Below, in pieces: positions 1-14,600 of a stretch of DNA of 64,000 nucleotides (the stretch's first letter is position 1; each line of letters opens with the position of its first letter). The stretch covers positions 124,001-188,000 of the forward strand of contig JABVXV010000078.1 in assembly GCA_013365325.1 (NCBI GenBank), written 5' to 3'. This DNA comes from Dipetalonema caudispina. Lineage: Eukaryota; Nematoda; Chromadorea; Rhabditida; Onchocercidae. Both the position numbers and the translations under genes were made by a program. The notes under the pieces were generated by a model. The model had not been told where the DNA came from, searched no databases, and was given only the letters and a program-made list of their open reading frames with translations.

Positions 1-75
1 AGAATTAACTCATTTTGATTTCAGTAGTTCGAATTAATTTGTCAGTCAAAAAATGAAAATGTTTTACCTTTGTAG

Positions 76-3000
76 GCATTATGTTCATCTTTATCGCTGG
101 TGGAATGCGATCCGCCAAATCCAGCATTGTACGAATTTCATGGTGTTATTAAAATTAACAATTCCTTTGAAATGTTGAGAAATGAAAATGATAGCGATCT
201 TAAAATGAATTGCTCCCTTGGTTCGCTATTTTATCGTTAATTAGCTAAGTAATAATGATTCATTTATTGAAATAGTACAATTAGTCAGTTGAAGAAATGA
301 AAATTAAAAAAAAAAAAAGAAAAAAAAGAAGCTAAAGCTTCTTGTTTACCAGTTGGTTGCTGATATATTTGATCAGTTAATAATAAATTAAATCAAATTT
401 GAAATTAATGTTTTGTAACATCTTTGTAATTGTTGTATTTATTTACACATTAATCTTTGCTGTTATTGTAATTGTGTTTATCTGCTCATCAAATTGTCAT
501 TCATTAAGAATGATATCTTTTAATTCATGCTAATTTTGTACAAAATATTGTTTGATTTATATTGCTTAGACTATAATATGATCTAATGAGTATATAATTG
601 GAAATTGAGTAAAAAGTTGAAAAATTTTTAAACTGTTCAATTTGTAGTTTGTTTGTGGGATCTAATTTATACAAATTAAATCGCTGAATATAAATTTGCA
701 TCATTTAAAAGATATCGACCTCAATGAACGGATAGCGGATCAAATAATTTGAATAAATAAATAAATAAATAGTCAAGTTGGATAAACTTCTTGTATAGTA
801 AAATATTAAATAGTGGGGAAAAGTTTTTTCCTTTTTTTTTCATTCACTTGAAAATTAAGCCAAGCGATGATTATTTCATTTAATTTTACGAAATACTTAC
901 ACGTTATTGGACTTTTTCCAGTTTTATGCTATTCAACTTGGCTTTTGACTCTTGGCTAGCGTATACTAACATACCAAAATGTGGGATCATTTCTCGGGAA
1001 TAAAATATTTCATATAATTTACATCAACTTTGGATAATTTTCCAGGTATAAAGACTAATGTTAATGTAATTATTTTTCGCTTAATTAATTAATTTATAAT
1101 GATAAAATTTTCAGGAACAAATCAACTATTACCTCGAGGATGTAAATTAGAAAATACCGATTGGGTCTATGGGGTTACGGTATATGCCGGTCGATGTACA
1201 AAGCTTGTATTGAATACAAGCGGTACTCGTACTAAAATGTAAGCTTGCTTATTTTTAAATTTGCAGTTTAAAATTATGAAATATTTTATGATGAAATAAT
1301 ATTTGTTGAAAATAATGATTGCGATCAAAATCTCGGGAAATTTTCATCACATGATACTTTGAGATATGATCATACGATGATCTAAACTGTCCACTTATTT
1401 GTCTTTCCTAAAATGCTTAGCATTTTAATGAACTAGTTTCAGTGCCACTTAAAAGGTTGTCAATTTTAATTACTCAAATTCACTACCATTAGCAAATTGC
1501 CCAGATTTTAATACAAAATTATGAATGGGAAAATTTGAAAATAAAAGATAAATATAGAGCATTAATTAACTATCGCCTAACATTAACTGGCTATAATTAA
1601 TGAATCAAAATTACCATGAAAATTTTATGCAAAACAAACATTCATCGCAATATTATGAATTCTTGTTGAAAGATAAAATTGAAATTTTGTTACAAACATA
1701 TTTCATCCATTTTCGCATTTTCTTTTTTATCTTACATAGCAATTTTAAACTTTTAATTTATTACTTCAATGATTGTCAAAAATCGATAAAATTATCGCTG
1801 AAAAAGAATTTTATTTTTCTTATAACATGATGAAATCGTTAATTTTATTGATTTAATTAATGGTTTTGTTTTGTTTTTTTTTCGATTTTTTTTTTTTTTT
1901 CAAACTGCTCCATTGAGTAGTTTAAATGTTACTCAATAAATTTCGGCTAAATATTTCTATTTAAAAAAATTAGGTTAAAGTCTAAATAAAAATATTTAAT
2001 CAATTCTATATCAAAAGCTATATTTACTAATTCCTTTGCTGCACTTATCATTAAATTAAAATTTCAATAATGGTTAAATTTTACTGCAAATTTTGAAGTT
2101 CATTAGTGGAACGAATTACCAATTGTATGATGATGATTCAATTCGGATTCTTAGTATTCATGGCTTTATTTAACGCATGTATGGGTTGTAGTAGTATCAG
2201 TAAGGTGTATTATTATATGCCATATTTTCGTGGTAATTTATTCTTTATTCGTGAAATTCATTTTTGCAAGAAATTGAAGTTTAAAATATGAGTGGAAAGG
2301 AAAGTAAATAAAAAAAATGGCATTAACAAATTATTGTTTTATTATTATAGAGTATATTAATAAACTATTATGATATTTGTTCCATATAATCAAATAATAT
2401 TTATAAATTTGATGATTAACTTTAAATTTGGATTCAAAAAAAAAAAAAAAAAAATGCCCAATTATATTTTAATGATTTTAGGAAATTTTCGTCGTTTACA
2501 TATCTTTCCTACACTTATCGGTTTAATCATATTTTATTCTGGTCTAATACCGATCAGTTTGAACATTACACTTGAAATGATTCAATTATTCCAAGCTTAT
2601 TTTATTCAACAAGTTTGTATTATCATAAAAGATTTATCGATAAAAGTAAAATAGGAAAAAATTAGGAATTTATGTAAAATATGATCTCTTTTAGGATTTA
2701 AATCTTTATGATGAGAATTCTGACACAAAAGCTGAAGTACGAAGTTCAAATTTGAATTCACAACTTGGACAAGTTTGTTTTGCAAAAAATAATTGCTAAT
2801 TTAATTTAGTAAAAATATTTATGGTATTTTTTTTTCTTTTTTTTTTTTGCTGCTATCCATATCAATAAGCTATTTGTATCTTTCTATTTCTTCCATATAT
2901 ATTATTTTATTTAAATATTAAAGGTTCGTTATATTATCAGTGATAAGACGGGTACATTAACTCAGAATAAAATGTGTTTTAAAATGTGTACCATTGGTGG

Positions 3001-6000
3001 TGTTCAATATGGTTCGATGAAAACGGAGAAATTCATTGATGAAAAAATTCTTGAAGATTTAACTAATAATGCTGTTAGTAATTTTTAATAATCTCTTTTG
3101 TTGACCTCAAAAAGAATGAATTGTTATTGTTCAATGATATTCAATTTTTTTTTTTTTTTTTTTTTTTTTAAAAACCAAAATATACATTATCTTTTCAATA
3201 ATTATTTTATCTGAAATGTCTCAATTAAATTCCAAAATTTTCTAATTTTACTTCATTTTTAATATGAGAGAACATCTTTTGCTCTTGAAATTAAAAAAAA
3301 ATCAAGTAAATTACATCTAAAAAAAAAATGCAATGTACTGTAAATTTTTCAAATTTTAAAATGAGTTATTCAAATAAATTTAAAAATTTCAAATGTATTG
3401 CATCTTAGAAGTTTTTTTTTTTTTTTTTTTAAAACTAATACTTGAAAAATTTAAACAATTTTAAAAAATTTAAATCATTTTTTTTTTTTTAAAGGATAAT
3501 GCTAAAGCTATACGTGAATTTTTGACATTACTAGCAATTTGTCATATGGTTGTTCCCGAGAAGGTTGTAACTTCGGAATTACAAAAAGTTGTTTATCATT
3601 CATCATCACCAGGTATTAATTATATTTCAGTACATTTCATTTTCTTTTTTTTTTTTTTTTTTACAACTTAATTTTTTTACTAAAATTTGTTCATTTCTTT
3701 TTTTAAATTTTTGCTACGAATAGAAAATTTTTTACTGTTATTTGAGAAAATATAATCTGAACTATATAAAATATTTTGTTCTATAAAAAAAAAAAAAAAA
3801 AAAAATTGTTTCACAATGAATAATTGAAAAGTTAAATTTTACAATTCGTTTTTTTTTTTCTCCAAAATGGGAGAAATTTAGAGAGGAAAAATTTGAATTT
3901 TCAGATGAAAAAGCATTAGTTAAAGGTGCAAGAGATCTCAAATTTATTTTTCATACACGAACACCACAATGTGTTTATATTGAAGCAGTAAATATTGTTT
4001 ACTTTTTTTTGTTTGAAAATTTAATTTATGTAATTTCTAAAAATTTCGTTATCTGATTTGATAGATAGAATTTGTTAATTGTGAAAAATTTAATTTCATT
4101 TAAATTTTTTTAGATGGGTAAGCAAGAAAAGTATGATATATTGCATGTGTTAGAATTTACAAGTAATCGGAAACGAATGGGTGTTATTGTACGATGTCCG
4201 GATAAGAAATTAAAATTATACATTAAAGGAGCGGTAGGTTAAATTAATTATAAATAATTTAACATCAAGTATTCATTTGTTTGATTACATTTACATTTAC
4301 ATTTGATTTTAGGATAACGATTGAATTTTAGGATAGTGTTATTTTTCCAAGATTAATATCAAATTCTGATAAGCTTTTAACTAGCAGAACAACGAAACAT
4401 CTGGTGAATTTTGCTAATCTCGGTTTGTTTTTTTTTTTTTTTTTTCAAAAATTGTAACAATTTGTAATTTAAATTATTTTAATTTGAAAAATTTTTGATG
4501 CTAAATTAAAATTGCATGCATATTTTTGTTTTGAACTTCAAATTTAGTCAACTTTAAAGAGAACAAATTTAGGTTTACGGACATTATGCATGGCTATGTG
4601 CATCCTGAACGAAGAAGAGTACGAAGAATGGGAACCCGGTTATCATCAGGCAAGTGTTGCGATTGAAGGACGTGAAAAACTAATCGAAGAAGAAGCGGAA
4701 AAAATTGAAAAGGTCAAATATTCTATACGATGAAATAATTTTGAATGTCGATTAATTCAATTTAGGTAGTTGAATTTCGTTTGGAATCTGAATGTTAATG
4801 AAGCTAAAAAATTTTTGCTCAAATCAATGTATAATTTCCCATTTTTACTTGAAATACTTTATGAATTGCAGAATCTCGAATTACTTGGTGCATCAGCTAT
4901 CGAGGATAAATTGCAAGAGGTAAAGAAACAAAATCAAAAATGAAATTTATAAAAATGAATTTTTTAAACCTATAAGAAATGAATAATGCTAGAGAAAAAT
5001 CGATTATCAATTAATTTTTTTTTTTTTTTTGCATTTTATTTTATTGCATAATTTTGTTGAAATACATATGAAAATGCATTGAAACTTTTTCAAAATCAAT
5101 TGCTAATTTTATTTGCCCCATATGTTATATGTTTGTAAAAGAATTAGCCTCCAAAAATATTAGCTAAAATAAGGTAGTAAATTGGAAAAGTTTTTTAATG
5201 AAATATTTAACAGACTGAAAATTACTCATATCTATGGGAATGTTAAGTATTGATAATTTTGATTATTTATCACTGTGATAATAGCAATGAATTGTTACAG
5301 GGAGTAAAGACAACTATTGAACATTTAATTGAGGGTGGTATTATAGTTTGGGTATTAACAGGTGATAAATTAGAAACTGCACAAAGTATTGGCTATTCAT
5401 GTGGTTTAATTGATCCATTCACACCAATTTTGGTATATTTCAAATTTTATCTAAAAAATTTGAAAATTTTTATCTAATTATAAATAAACTTAAAAAATGA
5501 AATTTTCTTCTAATTTAATTGTAATTTTTTTTTGTTAAAAAAATTTTCATCACATTCTTATACTTTTTACTAATTAAAATTATTATTTATATATTTGCTA
5601 CAAAAAAAAAAAAAAAACAAATCATTTCCATCATTTTAGGTACTTGGTGAGAAAAATCACGAAGAAACGGCTAATAAAATTAACATGTATCTTAATAATT
5701 TTGCAAATAAAAAAATTAAAATTTCATTAATTGTTAGCGGCGAGGTTTGTTGCATTATGCATTATGATTTGTACTGAAAGATGATAAAATTAAGGAATAT
5801 CTGCAGCATTTGAAATTTTGATTTCCAACGAAAACTGATGAATTGGAAAAATGTTCTAGCTTAAAACTGCAAGAAGTTTTCTTCAACGATTTCATATTTA
5901 TCAATGAAACTATTTAGCTATCCAGTGTTATTTATTTATCCATTTACTTCATCATCGCATAATTTTTATCATCTTACAGAGTCTTGGTCATGCTTTAAAG

Positions 6001-9000
6001 AAACAATATAAAATGCAATTTTTTCATTTGGCTTCATTGTCATCAACCTTAATATGTTGTCGATGTTCACCGGCACAGAAAGCTGCTGTAGTAAAATCAC
6101 TCAAAAATTGGTCTGATGGTACCGTATTGGCAATTGGTGATGGTGCTAATGATGTAGCAATGATACAGGTAAAATTGAAAAGATCAAATAATGGAATAAT
6201 AAAAATAGATTCATGAATATTCTGAAATTTAATCAATAAAAATTAGCAATTACTAATTGAGCATAATGTACAGTATAAGATTACTTAAATTCAATTCATT
6301 ATAATGTTTGTAATTGAATATGTCGTAGTTTTGCAGGCAGCTGATATTGGTGTTGGAATAAGTGGTGAAGAAGGTTTGCAAGCATCACTTGCAGCTGATT
6401 ATTCTATCGCACAAGTTTATCATTTATTCGTTATCATAATTATTTTTTCTATCAACATTAATCACTTTTATTGTTTATGATAATTTATATATAATAATAA
6501 TAATATTTCAAAGACATATCATGAAAAATTTCATATAGATGCATTAAAATTATTCAAAAAAATAAGATAAAATTAATCTATCATTTCTGAAATTTTGTCT
6601 GATCTAAATATGTCTAATAATTTTGGTAATATTTCAGATATTGCGATCAAATTTTAGATTAAAATTATTGTAAATTTTTCATTCTAAATTATATTTACAT
6701 TTCCAGTTTCGATTTCTGGAACGTCTTGTATTCATTCATGGAGCTATCAGTTATCATCGTATTACAAAAACCATTTTATATTTCTTCTATAAAAATGTCG
6801 TTCAAACTTTAACTATGGTAGAATTTTCGTCAAAAATTACTTCATTCTTACAGAGTAAATAATAGAGTTATTTTATGAAGTAATTAATTAATTAATTAAT
6901 TAATTCATTAAATTTTGCAGTTTTTTTATGAATTCCATACATTATTTGCCGATTCGGCAATAATGGACAGTTGGTCGCTGGTATTGTTTAACATATTTTT
7001 CACTAGTTGGCCACCTTTGGCCATTGGTATCTGGGATCGACTGTTTCCATTTGATGTGATGATCGATTATCCAGCTCTTTATCATTTATCACAAAGTAGT
7101 GAAGGGTTCTCGCTGAAGGTATAAATTTTCCATTCAGAATGTTAATTTATTCCTGAAAAAGTCCTTTTCAAAATTTTAATTTTTAAAATTTTACTCCTAA
7201 TGAGATTTTAAATGGGAAATTGCACGGGAAAACCTTAAATTATTCATTCATTTGGATAGCTTTTGTCAAACTTCTTACCAATTTACTTAAATACTTGAAA
7301 AGTTTCTTTGGAATTATATACGTTCAGTATTTATTTCAGACTTATTTTATATGGATATTAACTGGTTTGGTGCATGCAACGGTAATTTCCGTAATTGCAT
7401 ATCAAACATTTAAAAATGGTAAGAACTTAAAAGGTATTTATTACAGATTTTCCGATTCTACGATTGCTTGAAAGCCTATTTTACATGCAATTAGTAACTT
7501 ATATTTGAAAAAAAAACATACTCAAATTATGACAGTATTTTAAATAAATAAAAATTTGTTATAGATGTCCTATGGTATAATGGTCGTGTGGCTAATTATT
7601 GCGTCATGGGAACCGTTATTAACATTGTACTTTTAGCAAAAAAATTAGAAAAAATCAAATGAATATTTCAATAATTTAAATTTGCTAATCACTTTTTTTT
7701 TTTGAAATCATCGAAGAGTTTCATTCATCAATGAAAAAATTGAGTTTAATTAAATTCAATTAATTTAAATTTAACTAGTGGAGATTTTTCATTTATCAAT
7801 TTTTGATTATTTTTTTTTTTTTTTTTTTTTCATAAAATGTAAAAAAAATCATAAACAGTAATAAAAGATGATAAAAAAAAAAAAAAAAAAAGAAAAATTT
7901 GAACTTCTAGGCTGTTGTAGTTGTCGTCAATTTGAAGGCTATTATAGAAACCGATTCTATTACTATTGTAAATTTGAATTGAATTTTTTTAAATGAATAT
8001 TTTATTTAATTTAAATATTGTTTTCCTAGAAAAGATTTTATTGTTACAACAATTATTCTTTGCAGAATTTTTTTTTTCCTCCTACAATTACCGATTTTTT
8101 AATTTGTAAATCGAAAAATTTACGGTGTTGAATTTTAAAAATTTTATGATTTTCTAAAGAATTCTTATTAATAAATTTTACATTTTGTAGTAAATTTTGA
8201 TCTTTTTTCAGATGTCCTGGATAGCACTATTCGGTTCTGTAATTATGCTATTCATTTTCTTTTTTTCATACAGCTTAACATCACCTGCTAGTCCAATTAT
8301 TAAAGTTCAACCAGCTATGGCCGATACCATACTTCATGTATTCAGTTCACCTATTGCACTTGCATATATCATATTTGTCGTATTGGTATCTCTATCATTC
8401 GATTTATTAATTAAATTGTATGCTTTAAAACAAAATATATATATATATATATATTCTTCATACATTAAAATAATTAATTTTAAATTTTCAATTAATAGCA
8501 TAAATCTTTTCATGTATTTAGTAACATAAAACTTGATAAGCTTTTTTTATTTAATAAATTTCTTTAGCTAAGTTATCTTTCAATATTTACTTATAAAAGT
8601 AACCATTTGTTGAAAACAATCAAATTTTGATAGTGTAACTTTAAAGGAAAAAAAAAAAAAAAAAAATCAAGTCATTAATTGCTATATGTTATTAAAATGA
8701 TAGCAAATCATATTGAATAAAAATATTTTTTATTTTAAAAAATTTCACTAAAAAAATATACAAACAGATAAGTAATTAGTTTTACAATAAATATAAATAA
8801 AAATAAAAATGACTGAATGTAATTCTCCATGAAAAGATAGATTATTTGTGTTTTTTTTTTTTTTTTTTCTCAATGAAATTATGAAAATAAAATATATTAG
8901 ACAGATTGAAATAGTTAAATAATTAAAAAAGAAAAAAAAAAAGTGAAAAAAATAATGGGCAAATAAATAGTGTAGTATTTTTTTTTTTTGTAGATTGCAA

Positions 9001-9758
9001 CGATCATTGTATCGAACTATTCGAGATGAAATTGTTTCACGAGAATTTAATGTGAAACAATTCAATGATCTTTATTATCCGCTTGTTAAAGTTAAAAAAA
9101 TTGTTGCTAAAGCATCTGAATCAGCTCTTAGTCTTGTAAATATACAAACTAAACAACGTTCGTTGTTCTTTGATTTGATTTAATTTAATTTAATTTGATG
9201 AAAGTTTCAGAAATAAAAGAAGACATTTTTTTTTTAGCTTTTTACACAAAACCTTTTTTTTTTTTTTTTTTCATTTAGCATTCCGATTCACAAAATCTTA
9301 CATTTGAATATTTAATAAATGTTTTATTTTATTTGCATTTATCATTTTAAATTATCATGAAAATTTTTAATTTTCACTTCCATTTTTTGAAAATTTTATC
9401 ACAAATTTAGATAGGTAATTGTAAAAATTTGCTTACTTTAATAAAATTTATACATTTATGCTAAAATATATTAAATTTTCATTTTCAAATATCACTAAGC
9501 GATAATTTTCTTTCTTTCTTAATTATTACTTAATTATTTATCGCATTTGAAAAAAAAAAAGAACATTAAGATAGGCAAAATGATTTTATTTCGTGAAAAA
9601 AATTGGAAAATATTAATTTCCTAATGAAATGATTAAATTGAAAATTATTTTTTACCTTTTTAGGTGGTTATTCATTTTCACAAGATGAAGGACCAGCTAT
9701 ATCCCAAAGTGATGCTGTACGATTGTATGATTCTCGAGTATCAAAGAATGTCCAGTAG
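76..9758 (+). CDS. tat-1: P4-type phospholipid-transporting ATPase, ATP8A/TAT-1-like (5' end outside window)
   Basis: Flippase that uses ATP to move aminophospholipids to the cytosolic leaflet, normally with a CDC50 partner. Exons: 76-220, 1115-1238, 2099-2232, 2482-2612, 2695-2772, 2924-3073, 3495-3612, 3905-3987, 4114-4233, 4332-4422, 4573-4712, 4872-4919, 5301-5432, 5640-5744, 5980-6168, 6337-6414, 6707-6817, 6921-7118, 7340-7418, 7565-7626, 7911-7967, 8212-8417, 8994-9157, 9664-9758; phases agree and give 945 codons before TAG. Seen: the P4 signature PISL in TM4 (2550-2561), the phosphorylation site DKTGTLT (Asp codon 2942), KGAD, TGDKLET, GDGANDV, and about ten membrane segments. The C-terminus GYSFSQDE...[10 protein letters not shown] resembles the autoinhibitory tail of ATP8A1, and the nucleotide domain ([20 protein letters not shown]) also fits ATP8A. 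Roughly 200 N-terminal residues, including the actuator TGE loop, lie upstream. The first exon could alternatively end at 142. A poly-A signal is at 10105. The subfamily is inferred by recall, not by alignment. Confidence 0.9.
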
Positions 9759-10925
9759 CTTATCAAAGCATAACTTATAGAAGAGGATAATCTGATTTAA
9801 TTTAAATTCAAATTCAATTATGCAAAATTTTTAATAGCTAATTCTTTTTGAAAAATTCCAAATTACATCCTTTATATCTCTTCATTATCAACGAAATTTT
9901 TTGTAACCTTTAAATGTTACTCATTTTTTTTTTTAACGATAAATTTATTTATTGGTACTTTTAATGTCTATTGAATGATAAAAACCTAAACATTACTATA
10001 TAATTACCAGTAAAATCAGTTCATAATTGTAAATTTCAATTATGCCATATTACAAAAATTGACACAAATTTTATGAATTTCAATCTTTTGATAAAATTTG
10101 TTTGAATAAATCTTTTTTATTTAAAATTATCATTTGCTGAACATATCAAAAAACTAACAATGCAAGTAATTAAATTTGAACACAACCTATCTAATAACTC
10201 AATTCAAACAGGTGAATTAAATTATTTAAAAGTGAGCTTTCAAATTCTTCAATTCAACACTGATTTAACTTAAAATTTCAAATCATCTAAAATTTTTAAT
10301 TTCATCCATTATTAAATTTTCGCCCTAATTTTAATGCAATTTAAAAATTCGATTGGAAAATTTGGTGACTGTTATTTTAATACACAATCACTTATTTAAC
10401 TCATTACATCTTTAAGTCATTTTAAATTTCAATTTTCTAAAAAATTTTTTTATTTCAAAGTAAAATTATTTTTGTTAAAATCCCTCTTTATAATATTTAT
10501 TATATTATGCACTCTGCGATAATACTACATGAAATATCCACCAATCGATATTCAAATAAAGAAAAAAAAAGCGGGATTGCAATAATTGATCGGATTATTG
10601 ATTGAATTCTCTCCATCTTTTTTCCTCTCCCTTCTCTCTCTCTAATTCGATCTCTAATTCAACTCCTACATTGCTTTTTTTTTTTTTTTTTAATAAAGTG
10701 AATTTTATTCTATCCATAATTTTCATCTATCATATCTTCTAATATGTGCAATTTTTTTTACTTATTTTATATTTCCGATTAATAATTCCATTCGTAGTAA
10801 AATTTATCAATTTATCATTTTAGACAATTACATTATTGTTTATGATAATACAATAATAACACCATTGATAAGATAATCAATTTAAAATTCTCTTTATATC
10901 ATACATATGCTATATATATATCTCC

Positions 10926-10964
<39 letters not shown>

Positions 10965-11568
10965 AGAATTATATTGTCAATTTTAAAATATTATGAAATG
11001 ATAAGATAATAAATTGTTTGCATACATAAAATATATTATATTTAACAATTAACATATACACGTACGTCACGTAACACACGTATATACGTATTAATCAATA
11101 ATATTGATGTAATATATGTAGCAAGAAATAAAGAAAAAAAAAAAAAGAAAAATAAGCTGCAAATGTTCAAATGAATACTTACAACGATTACTTGACGGTA
11201 GTATTTTGAGGAAAGATGAATGATATGAAATGTAAAAGTTTTTTTTTCATTTCGTTTTTTTTTTTTTTTTTTTCCTTTTTGTTTGTGTATAAACTGGGAA
11301 TTATAATAGTTATTGGCTAATATATACTAGAGCCTAGGCTCATAATATTAATTTTTAAAGTTTTTTTTTTTTGGATAAAATTTCATCAATTTTTCAACTA
11401 TCAAAATTGTTTCATATTTTTCTTTTCCTTTATTTTTCTTGACATTTTTGAACAATTATGAAGATTAATATCAATTGATAAAATATTTCGTTTTGAATTA
11501 TGAATCATATACAAAATTGGTATTTTTATTAATTTAATCTTGTTTTCTTTTTCTTTTTTTTTTTTTAG
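9759..11568. other. Intergenic spacer between the flippase and EDC4
   Basis: About 1.8 kb of AT-rich DNA with no supported gene. The left part should be the flippase 3' UTR, with AATAAA at 10105-10110. The right part holds poly-T runs, a CT microsatellite and the T-rich tract leading to the acceptor-like AG at 11567-11568, the likely trans-splice or last intron boundary before EDC4. Short open frames here look random. Confidence 0.6.
10922..10964. repeat. CT/TC dinucleotide microsatellite
   Basis: A nearly pure CT run broken by one TTT, about 600 bases upstream of the EDC4 acceptor. Polymorphism is likely; no function can be read from it. Confidence 0.85.
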
Positions 11569-11641
11569 CAAAAATATCTTTTTACTTTGCTCAATTTCGA
11601 TTGTTGGAATTATCAAAAGTTCCAAAAAATTGTATTGTCCG

Positions 11642-14600
11642 ATGACTGGCGAGCAATTATTATCATCTCATTTCAACGATGTTTCACCACCATCATCTAT
11701 ACTCGAGAAGCAGTATGTTTATTTGTATGTCTAAATGTTATGCATTCATGTAGAGCATAACATAAGTGGATTTATGTTTTGGTAATCAGACTGAATGATT
11801 TTTTAGTGAAACAAATATTGTGAGTGGCATATTAAATGTACTTTACCACTGTTTACTAGATATTTTCCTAATGTTTGTCTGAATAATTATTGATATTAAT
11901 GGAAATTATATTACGAAAATAGGGGAACTTTTCTTATAGAGTTTATTTGCTAACGGCACTAATCAGATTTGTTATAAGGAATAATCGATTAGTTTCTTAC
12001 AGTAATGCAATAGTACTAATGAAATTTAAATTTACAGTGTGCTAACTGGATCCGATGCAGTGGTTCAATTTTCTGGTGGTACACATGTTGTGTTGAACGT
12101 GGACGGACAAGAAGATAAGCGACCACGTGATCGTGATTCGTCACGTGTTTATACTCGTGTTCTTAGCGAATATAAATGGGCAAGCGAAGAATGTTACAAT
12201 GGTCGAATACTGGCTGTTCATAAAAATTTGATTGCTTATCGGCTGTTTAATGAAAGTACAGGGGAAGCAGTTCGAGTTCTGGAACGTACCACTTCCAAGC
12301 GTCATCTTATAAAAGTAATGTATTTAAATGGTTCGAATACTCATGGGAAAGAAGAAGAATATCTCGAAAAACTTTAAGACAACGTTTTAACAAAAAGATT
12401 TACTTAAGAAAAGTAGGAGAAAAGCGTTGAAAATGGTTGAGGAATTGAAACAAAAACGGAATTATGGCATTAACTTTGTGAAAAAGTGCTTCCATAGAAT
12501 GTATGTCCATTGCAATTATTAAAGTACCCAGGTAATCAAAGTTATTTACGTATTTTTATTAAAGGGATTTACGTATTTATTATCCTTCTTTGTCACGCTG
12601 AGGCACATAGTTGGTTCAATTTTTTTTTTTTTTTTGATCCACCTCTTAGAAATGGTTAAAAACTAAACGAAAATTCATAGAAAAGATTGCACATGTAAAA
12701 ATAAATTTTGTAATTGCTAACGGGGACCACGACAACTTATTATATTTGTTATAGGATTTAAAAGCAGTAGCAGCAGCAGGATGTTTTCGAAATATATTAT
12801 TCTTCAGCAAGTGGTAATTAGCCGAAAAACAGTTACAGTTGATGATTTCAGCAATATAATAATCATTTAGCTTTTTACTGTTTTCAGCAATATAGTAATC
12901 ATTTAGCTTTTTACAGAGCTTCAAGCATCCAACTGCCGATTTACAGTGGGCTCATCATGCGCCACTACTTGCTGTTATTGATGTTAATGCCAATCTTTAT
13001 GCATACCATGTTGACAAGGACTGTGTCGTGTAAGTAAGATATATTTGAAAAATGAAGAAAAAAATCCGAGAAGCAGTTTAAGATTTTATTCTTTCATTCT
13101 ATTCATAGTTCATAAAACTATTATTATTAAAGCATAGGATAATGTTAAGCATAATTTCTGTGCAAGTTTTTCTGGATATGGTTTTAGTACAAGAAAAAAA
13201 AGGATTTTCAGGACAAAATATTTAAATATAATCCGTGAGGATAATTCTATTCCAATCAATGCTACTCCACGAATTTCGTGGTGTCCCTATATACCGGAAG
13301 CTGATGAACCACACGAAGAGATGCATATGATCGCTGTCTATTATGTGAGTTTAATTCCATCCAATTCTTCTAACTAAAAATAAGTTCACCGAGAACTTAA
13401 CAAGTGGTGAGCCAACCGAGACGTGAATCTCTTTCATAAGCCGTCGTATTCATTGAGGATTTGTGCGTAAACCAAAAGTCAACCGAGTGATTAGGAGGTT
13501 AGAGTGTAAAGTTTATAATGAAGAAAGGGATTGAATCACATCATTCGTAGCTCGAAAATCATGATAGCGACAAATTAGTCTAGGACGGAGAAAAGTAATT
13601 CATCTCTTCAGCCTACATTTATTTTCCTTTCCCAAGAATTAGATCTCTTAGTTTTAATTCGAGAGATCCCCGTATTATCCTTCTACAAAAAATACTTAGC
13701 ATTTGCAGCGCAATACAGTGGAGTCGTTTTCATTAAGCATAATCAAATCGGAATTACATTGCGAAGAAGTGACTCTAGAACAATGCGAAAAAATCAGTGA
13801 TGCCGTGATGAAGCTACCAATTGAAAATCCAAACGCAGTTAGTCATTTATCCAATTATTTACACTAACAAAATTTTTTGTGTGGTTAATCTTTCTCTATT
13901 CTGAACCTGTCGGTTACTTATCATTTTAGCAGTACTTCTGTCCACAACTTTAGGTGATTTGTATAATTTAGGAAGTACAAGCAGTTTGTTTGAGCCCAGA
14001 TGCTACAGCTATCGCAGTAGCACTTAATTGTGGCACTGTGACATTTTTCATTATTGATGGTGAAGGCACGAAATTTGCTCATCGCTGGCAACCTGAACAT
14101 GGTAGACATATTCAGGATCTCGTTTTCCTGGATAACATCACTGCATCGGACACACCGTACCTTTTTTTTTATATTTTTTTTTGCCTCTGTTTTACTTTTT
14201 TTTTGCATTAGTTGACCTAAAACTGGTAAAAGTACTATCAAGATCATCAGACTTATTGTGTTTTCGCAACTGTAGTAATATCTTCTCAACATTTGTTCCT
14301 CATAATATTCTACCCATTCCTATTAGTGCATACATTATTTTTTTATGAATACAGACAGTGGAGTAGCCATAGCGACATAATCATAGCGTTGCGGGTTTCG
14401 AATTTCGTTAAATTTTCGTTTGATTTCAGTGAACAGTTCTGGAAATATGCTATAATTTCAACAGAAAATGGTAAACGCATCCAACTTTATGATACTGAAA
14501 ACTGGCATTGTATTGCCCGTTTGTTGTTTGAACCATTAGATCGGTTAGGTAAACTGACACTCAGCGTACATCCAACAGCAAAATTCATATTTCTCACTGA

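Noticed and set aside
1600..1830. Plus-strand frame in flippase intron 2
   Set aside because: Lies in an 860-base intron between exons that join in phase; Phe/Ile/Asn/Lys-rich with no resemblance to the family.
14395..14429. Possible 35-nt intron within EDC4 exon 7 (GTTTCG ... TTTCAG)
   Set aside because: Too short for a spliceosomal intron, removal would break the frame, and the uninterrupted frame reads straight through.
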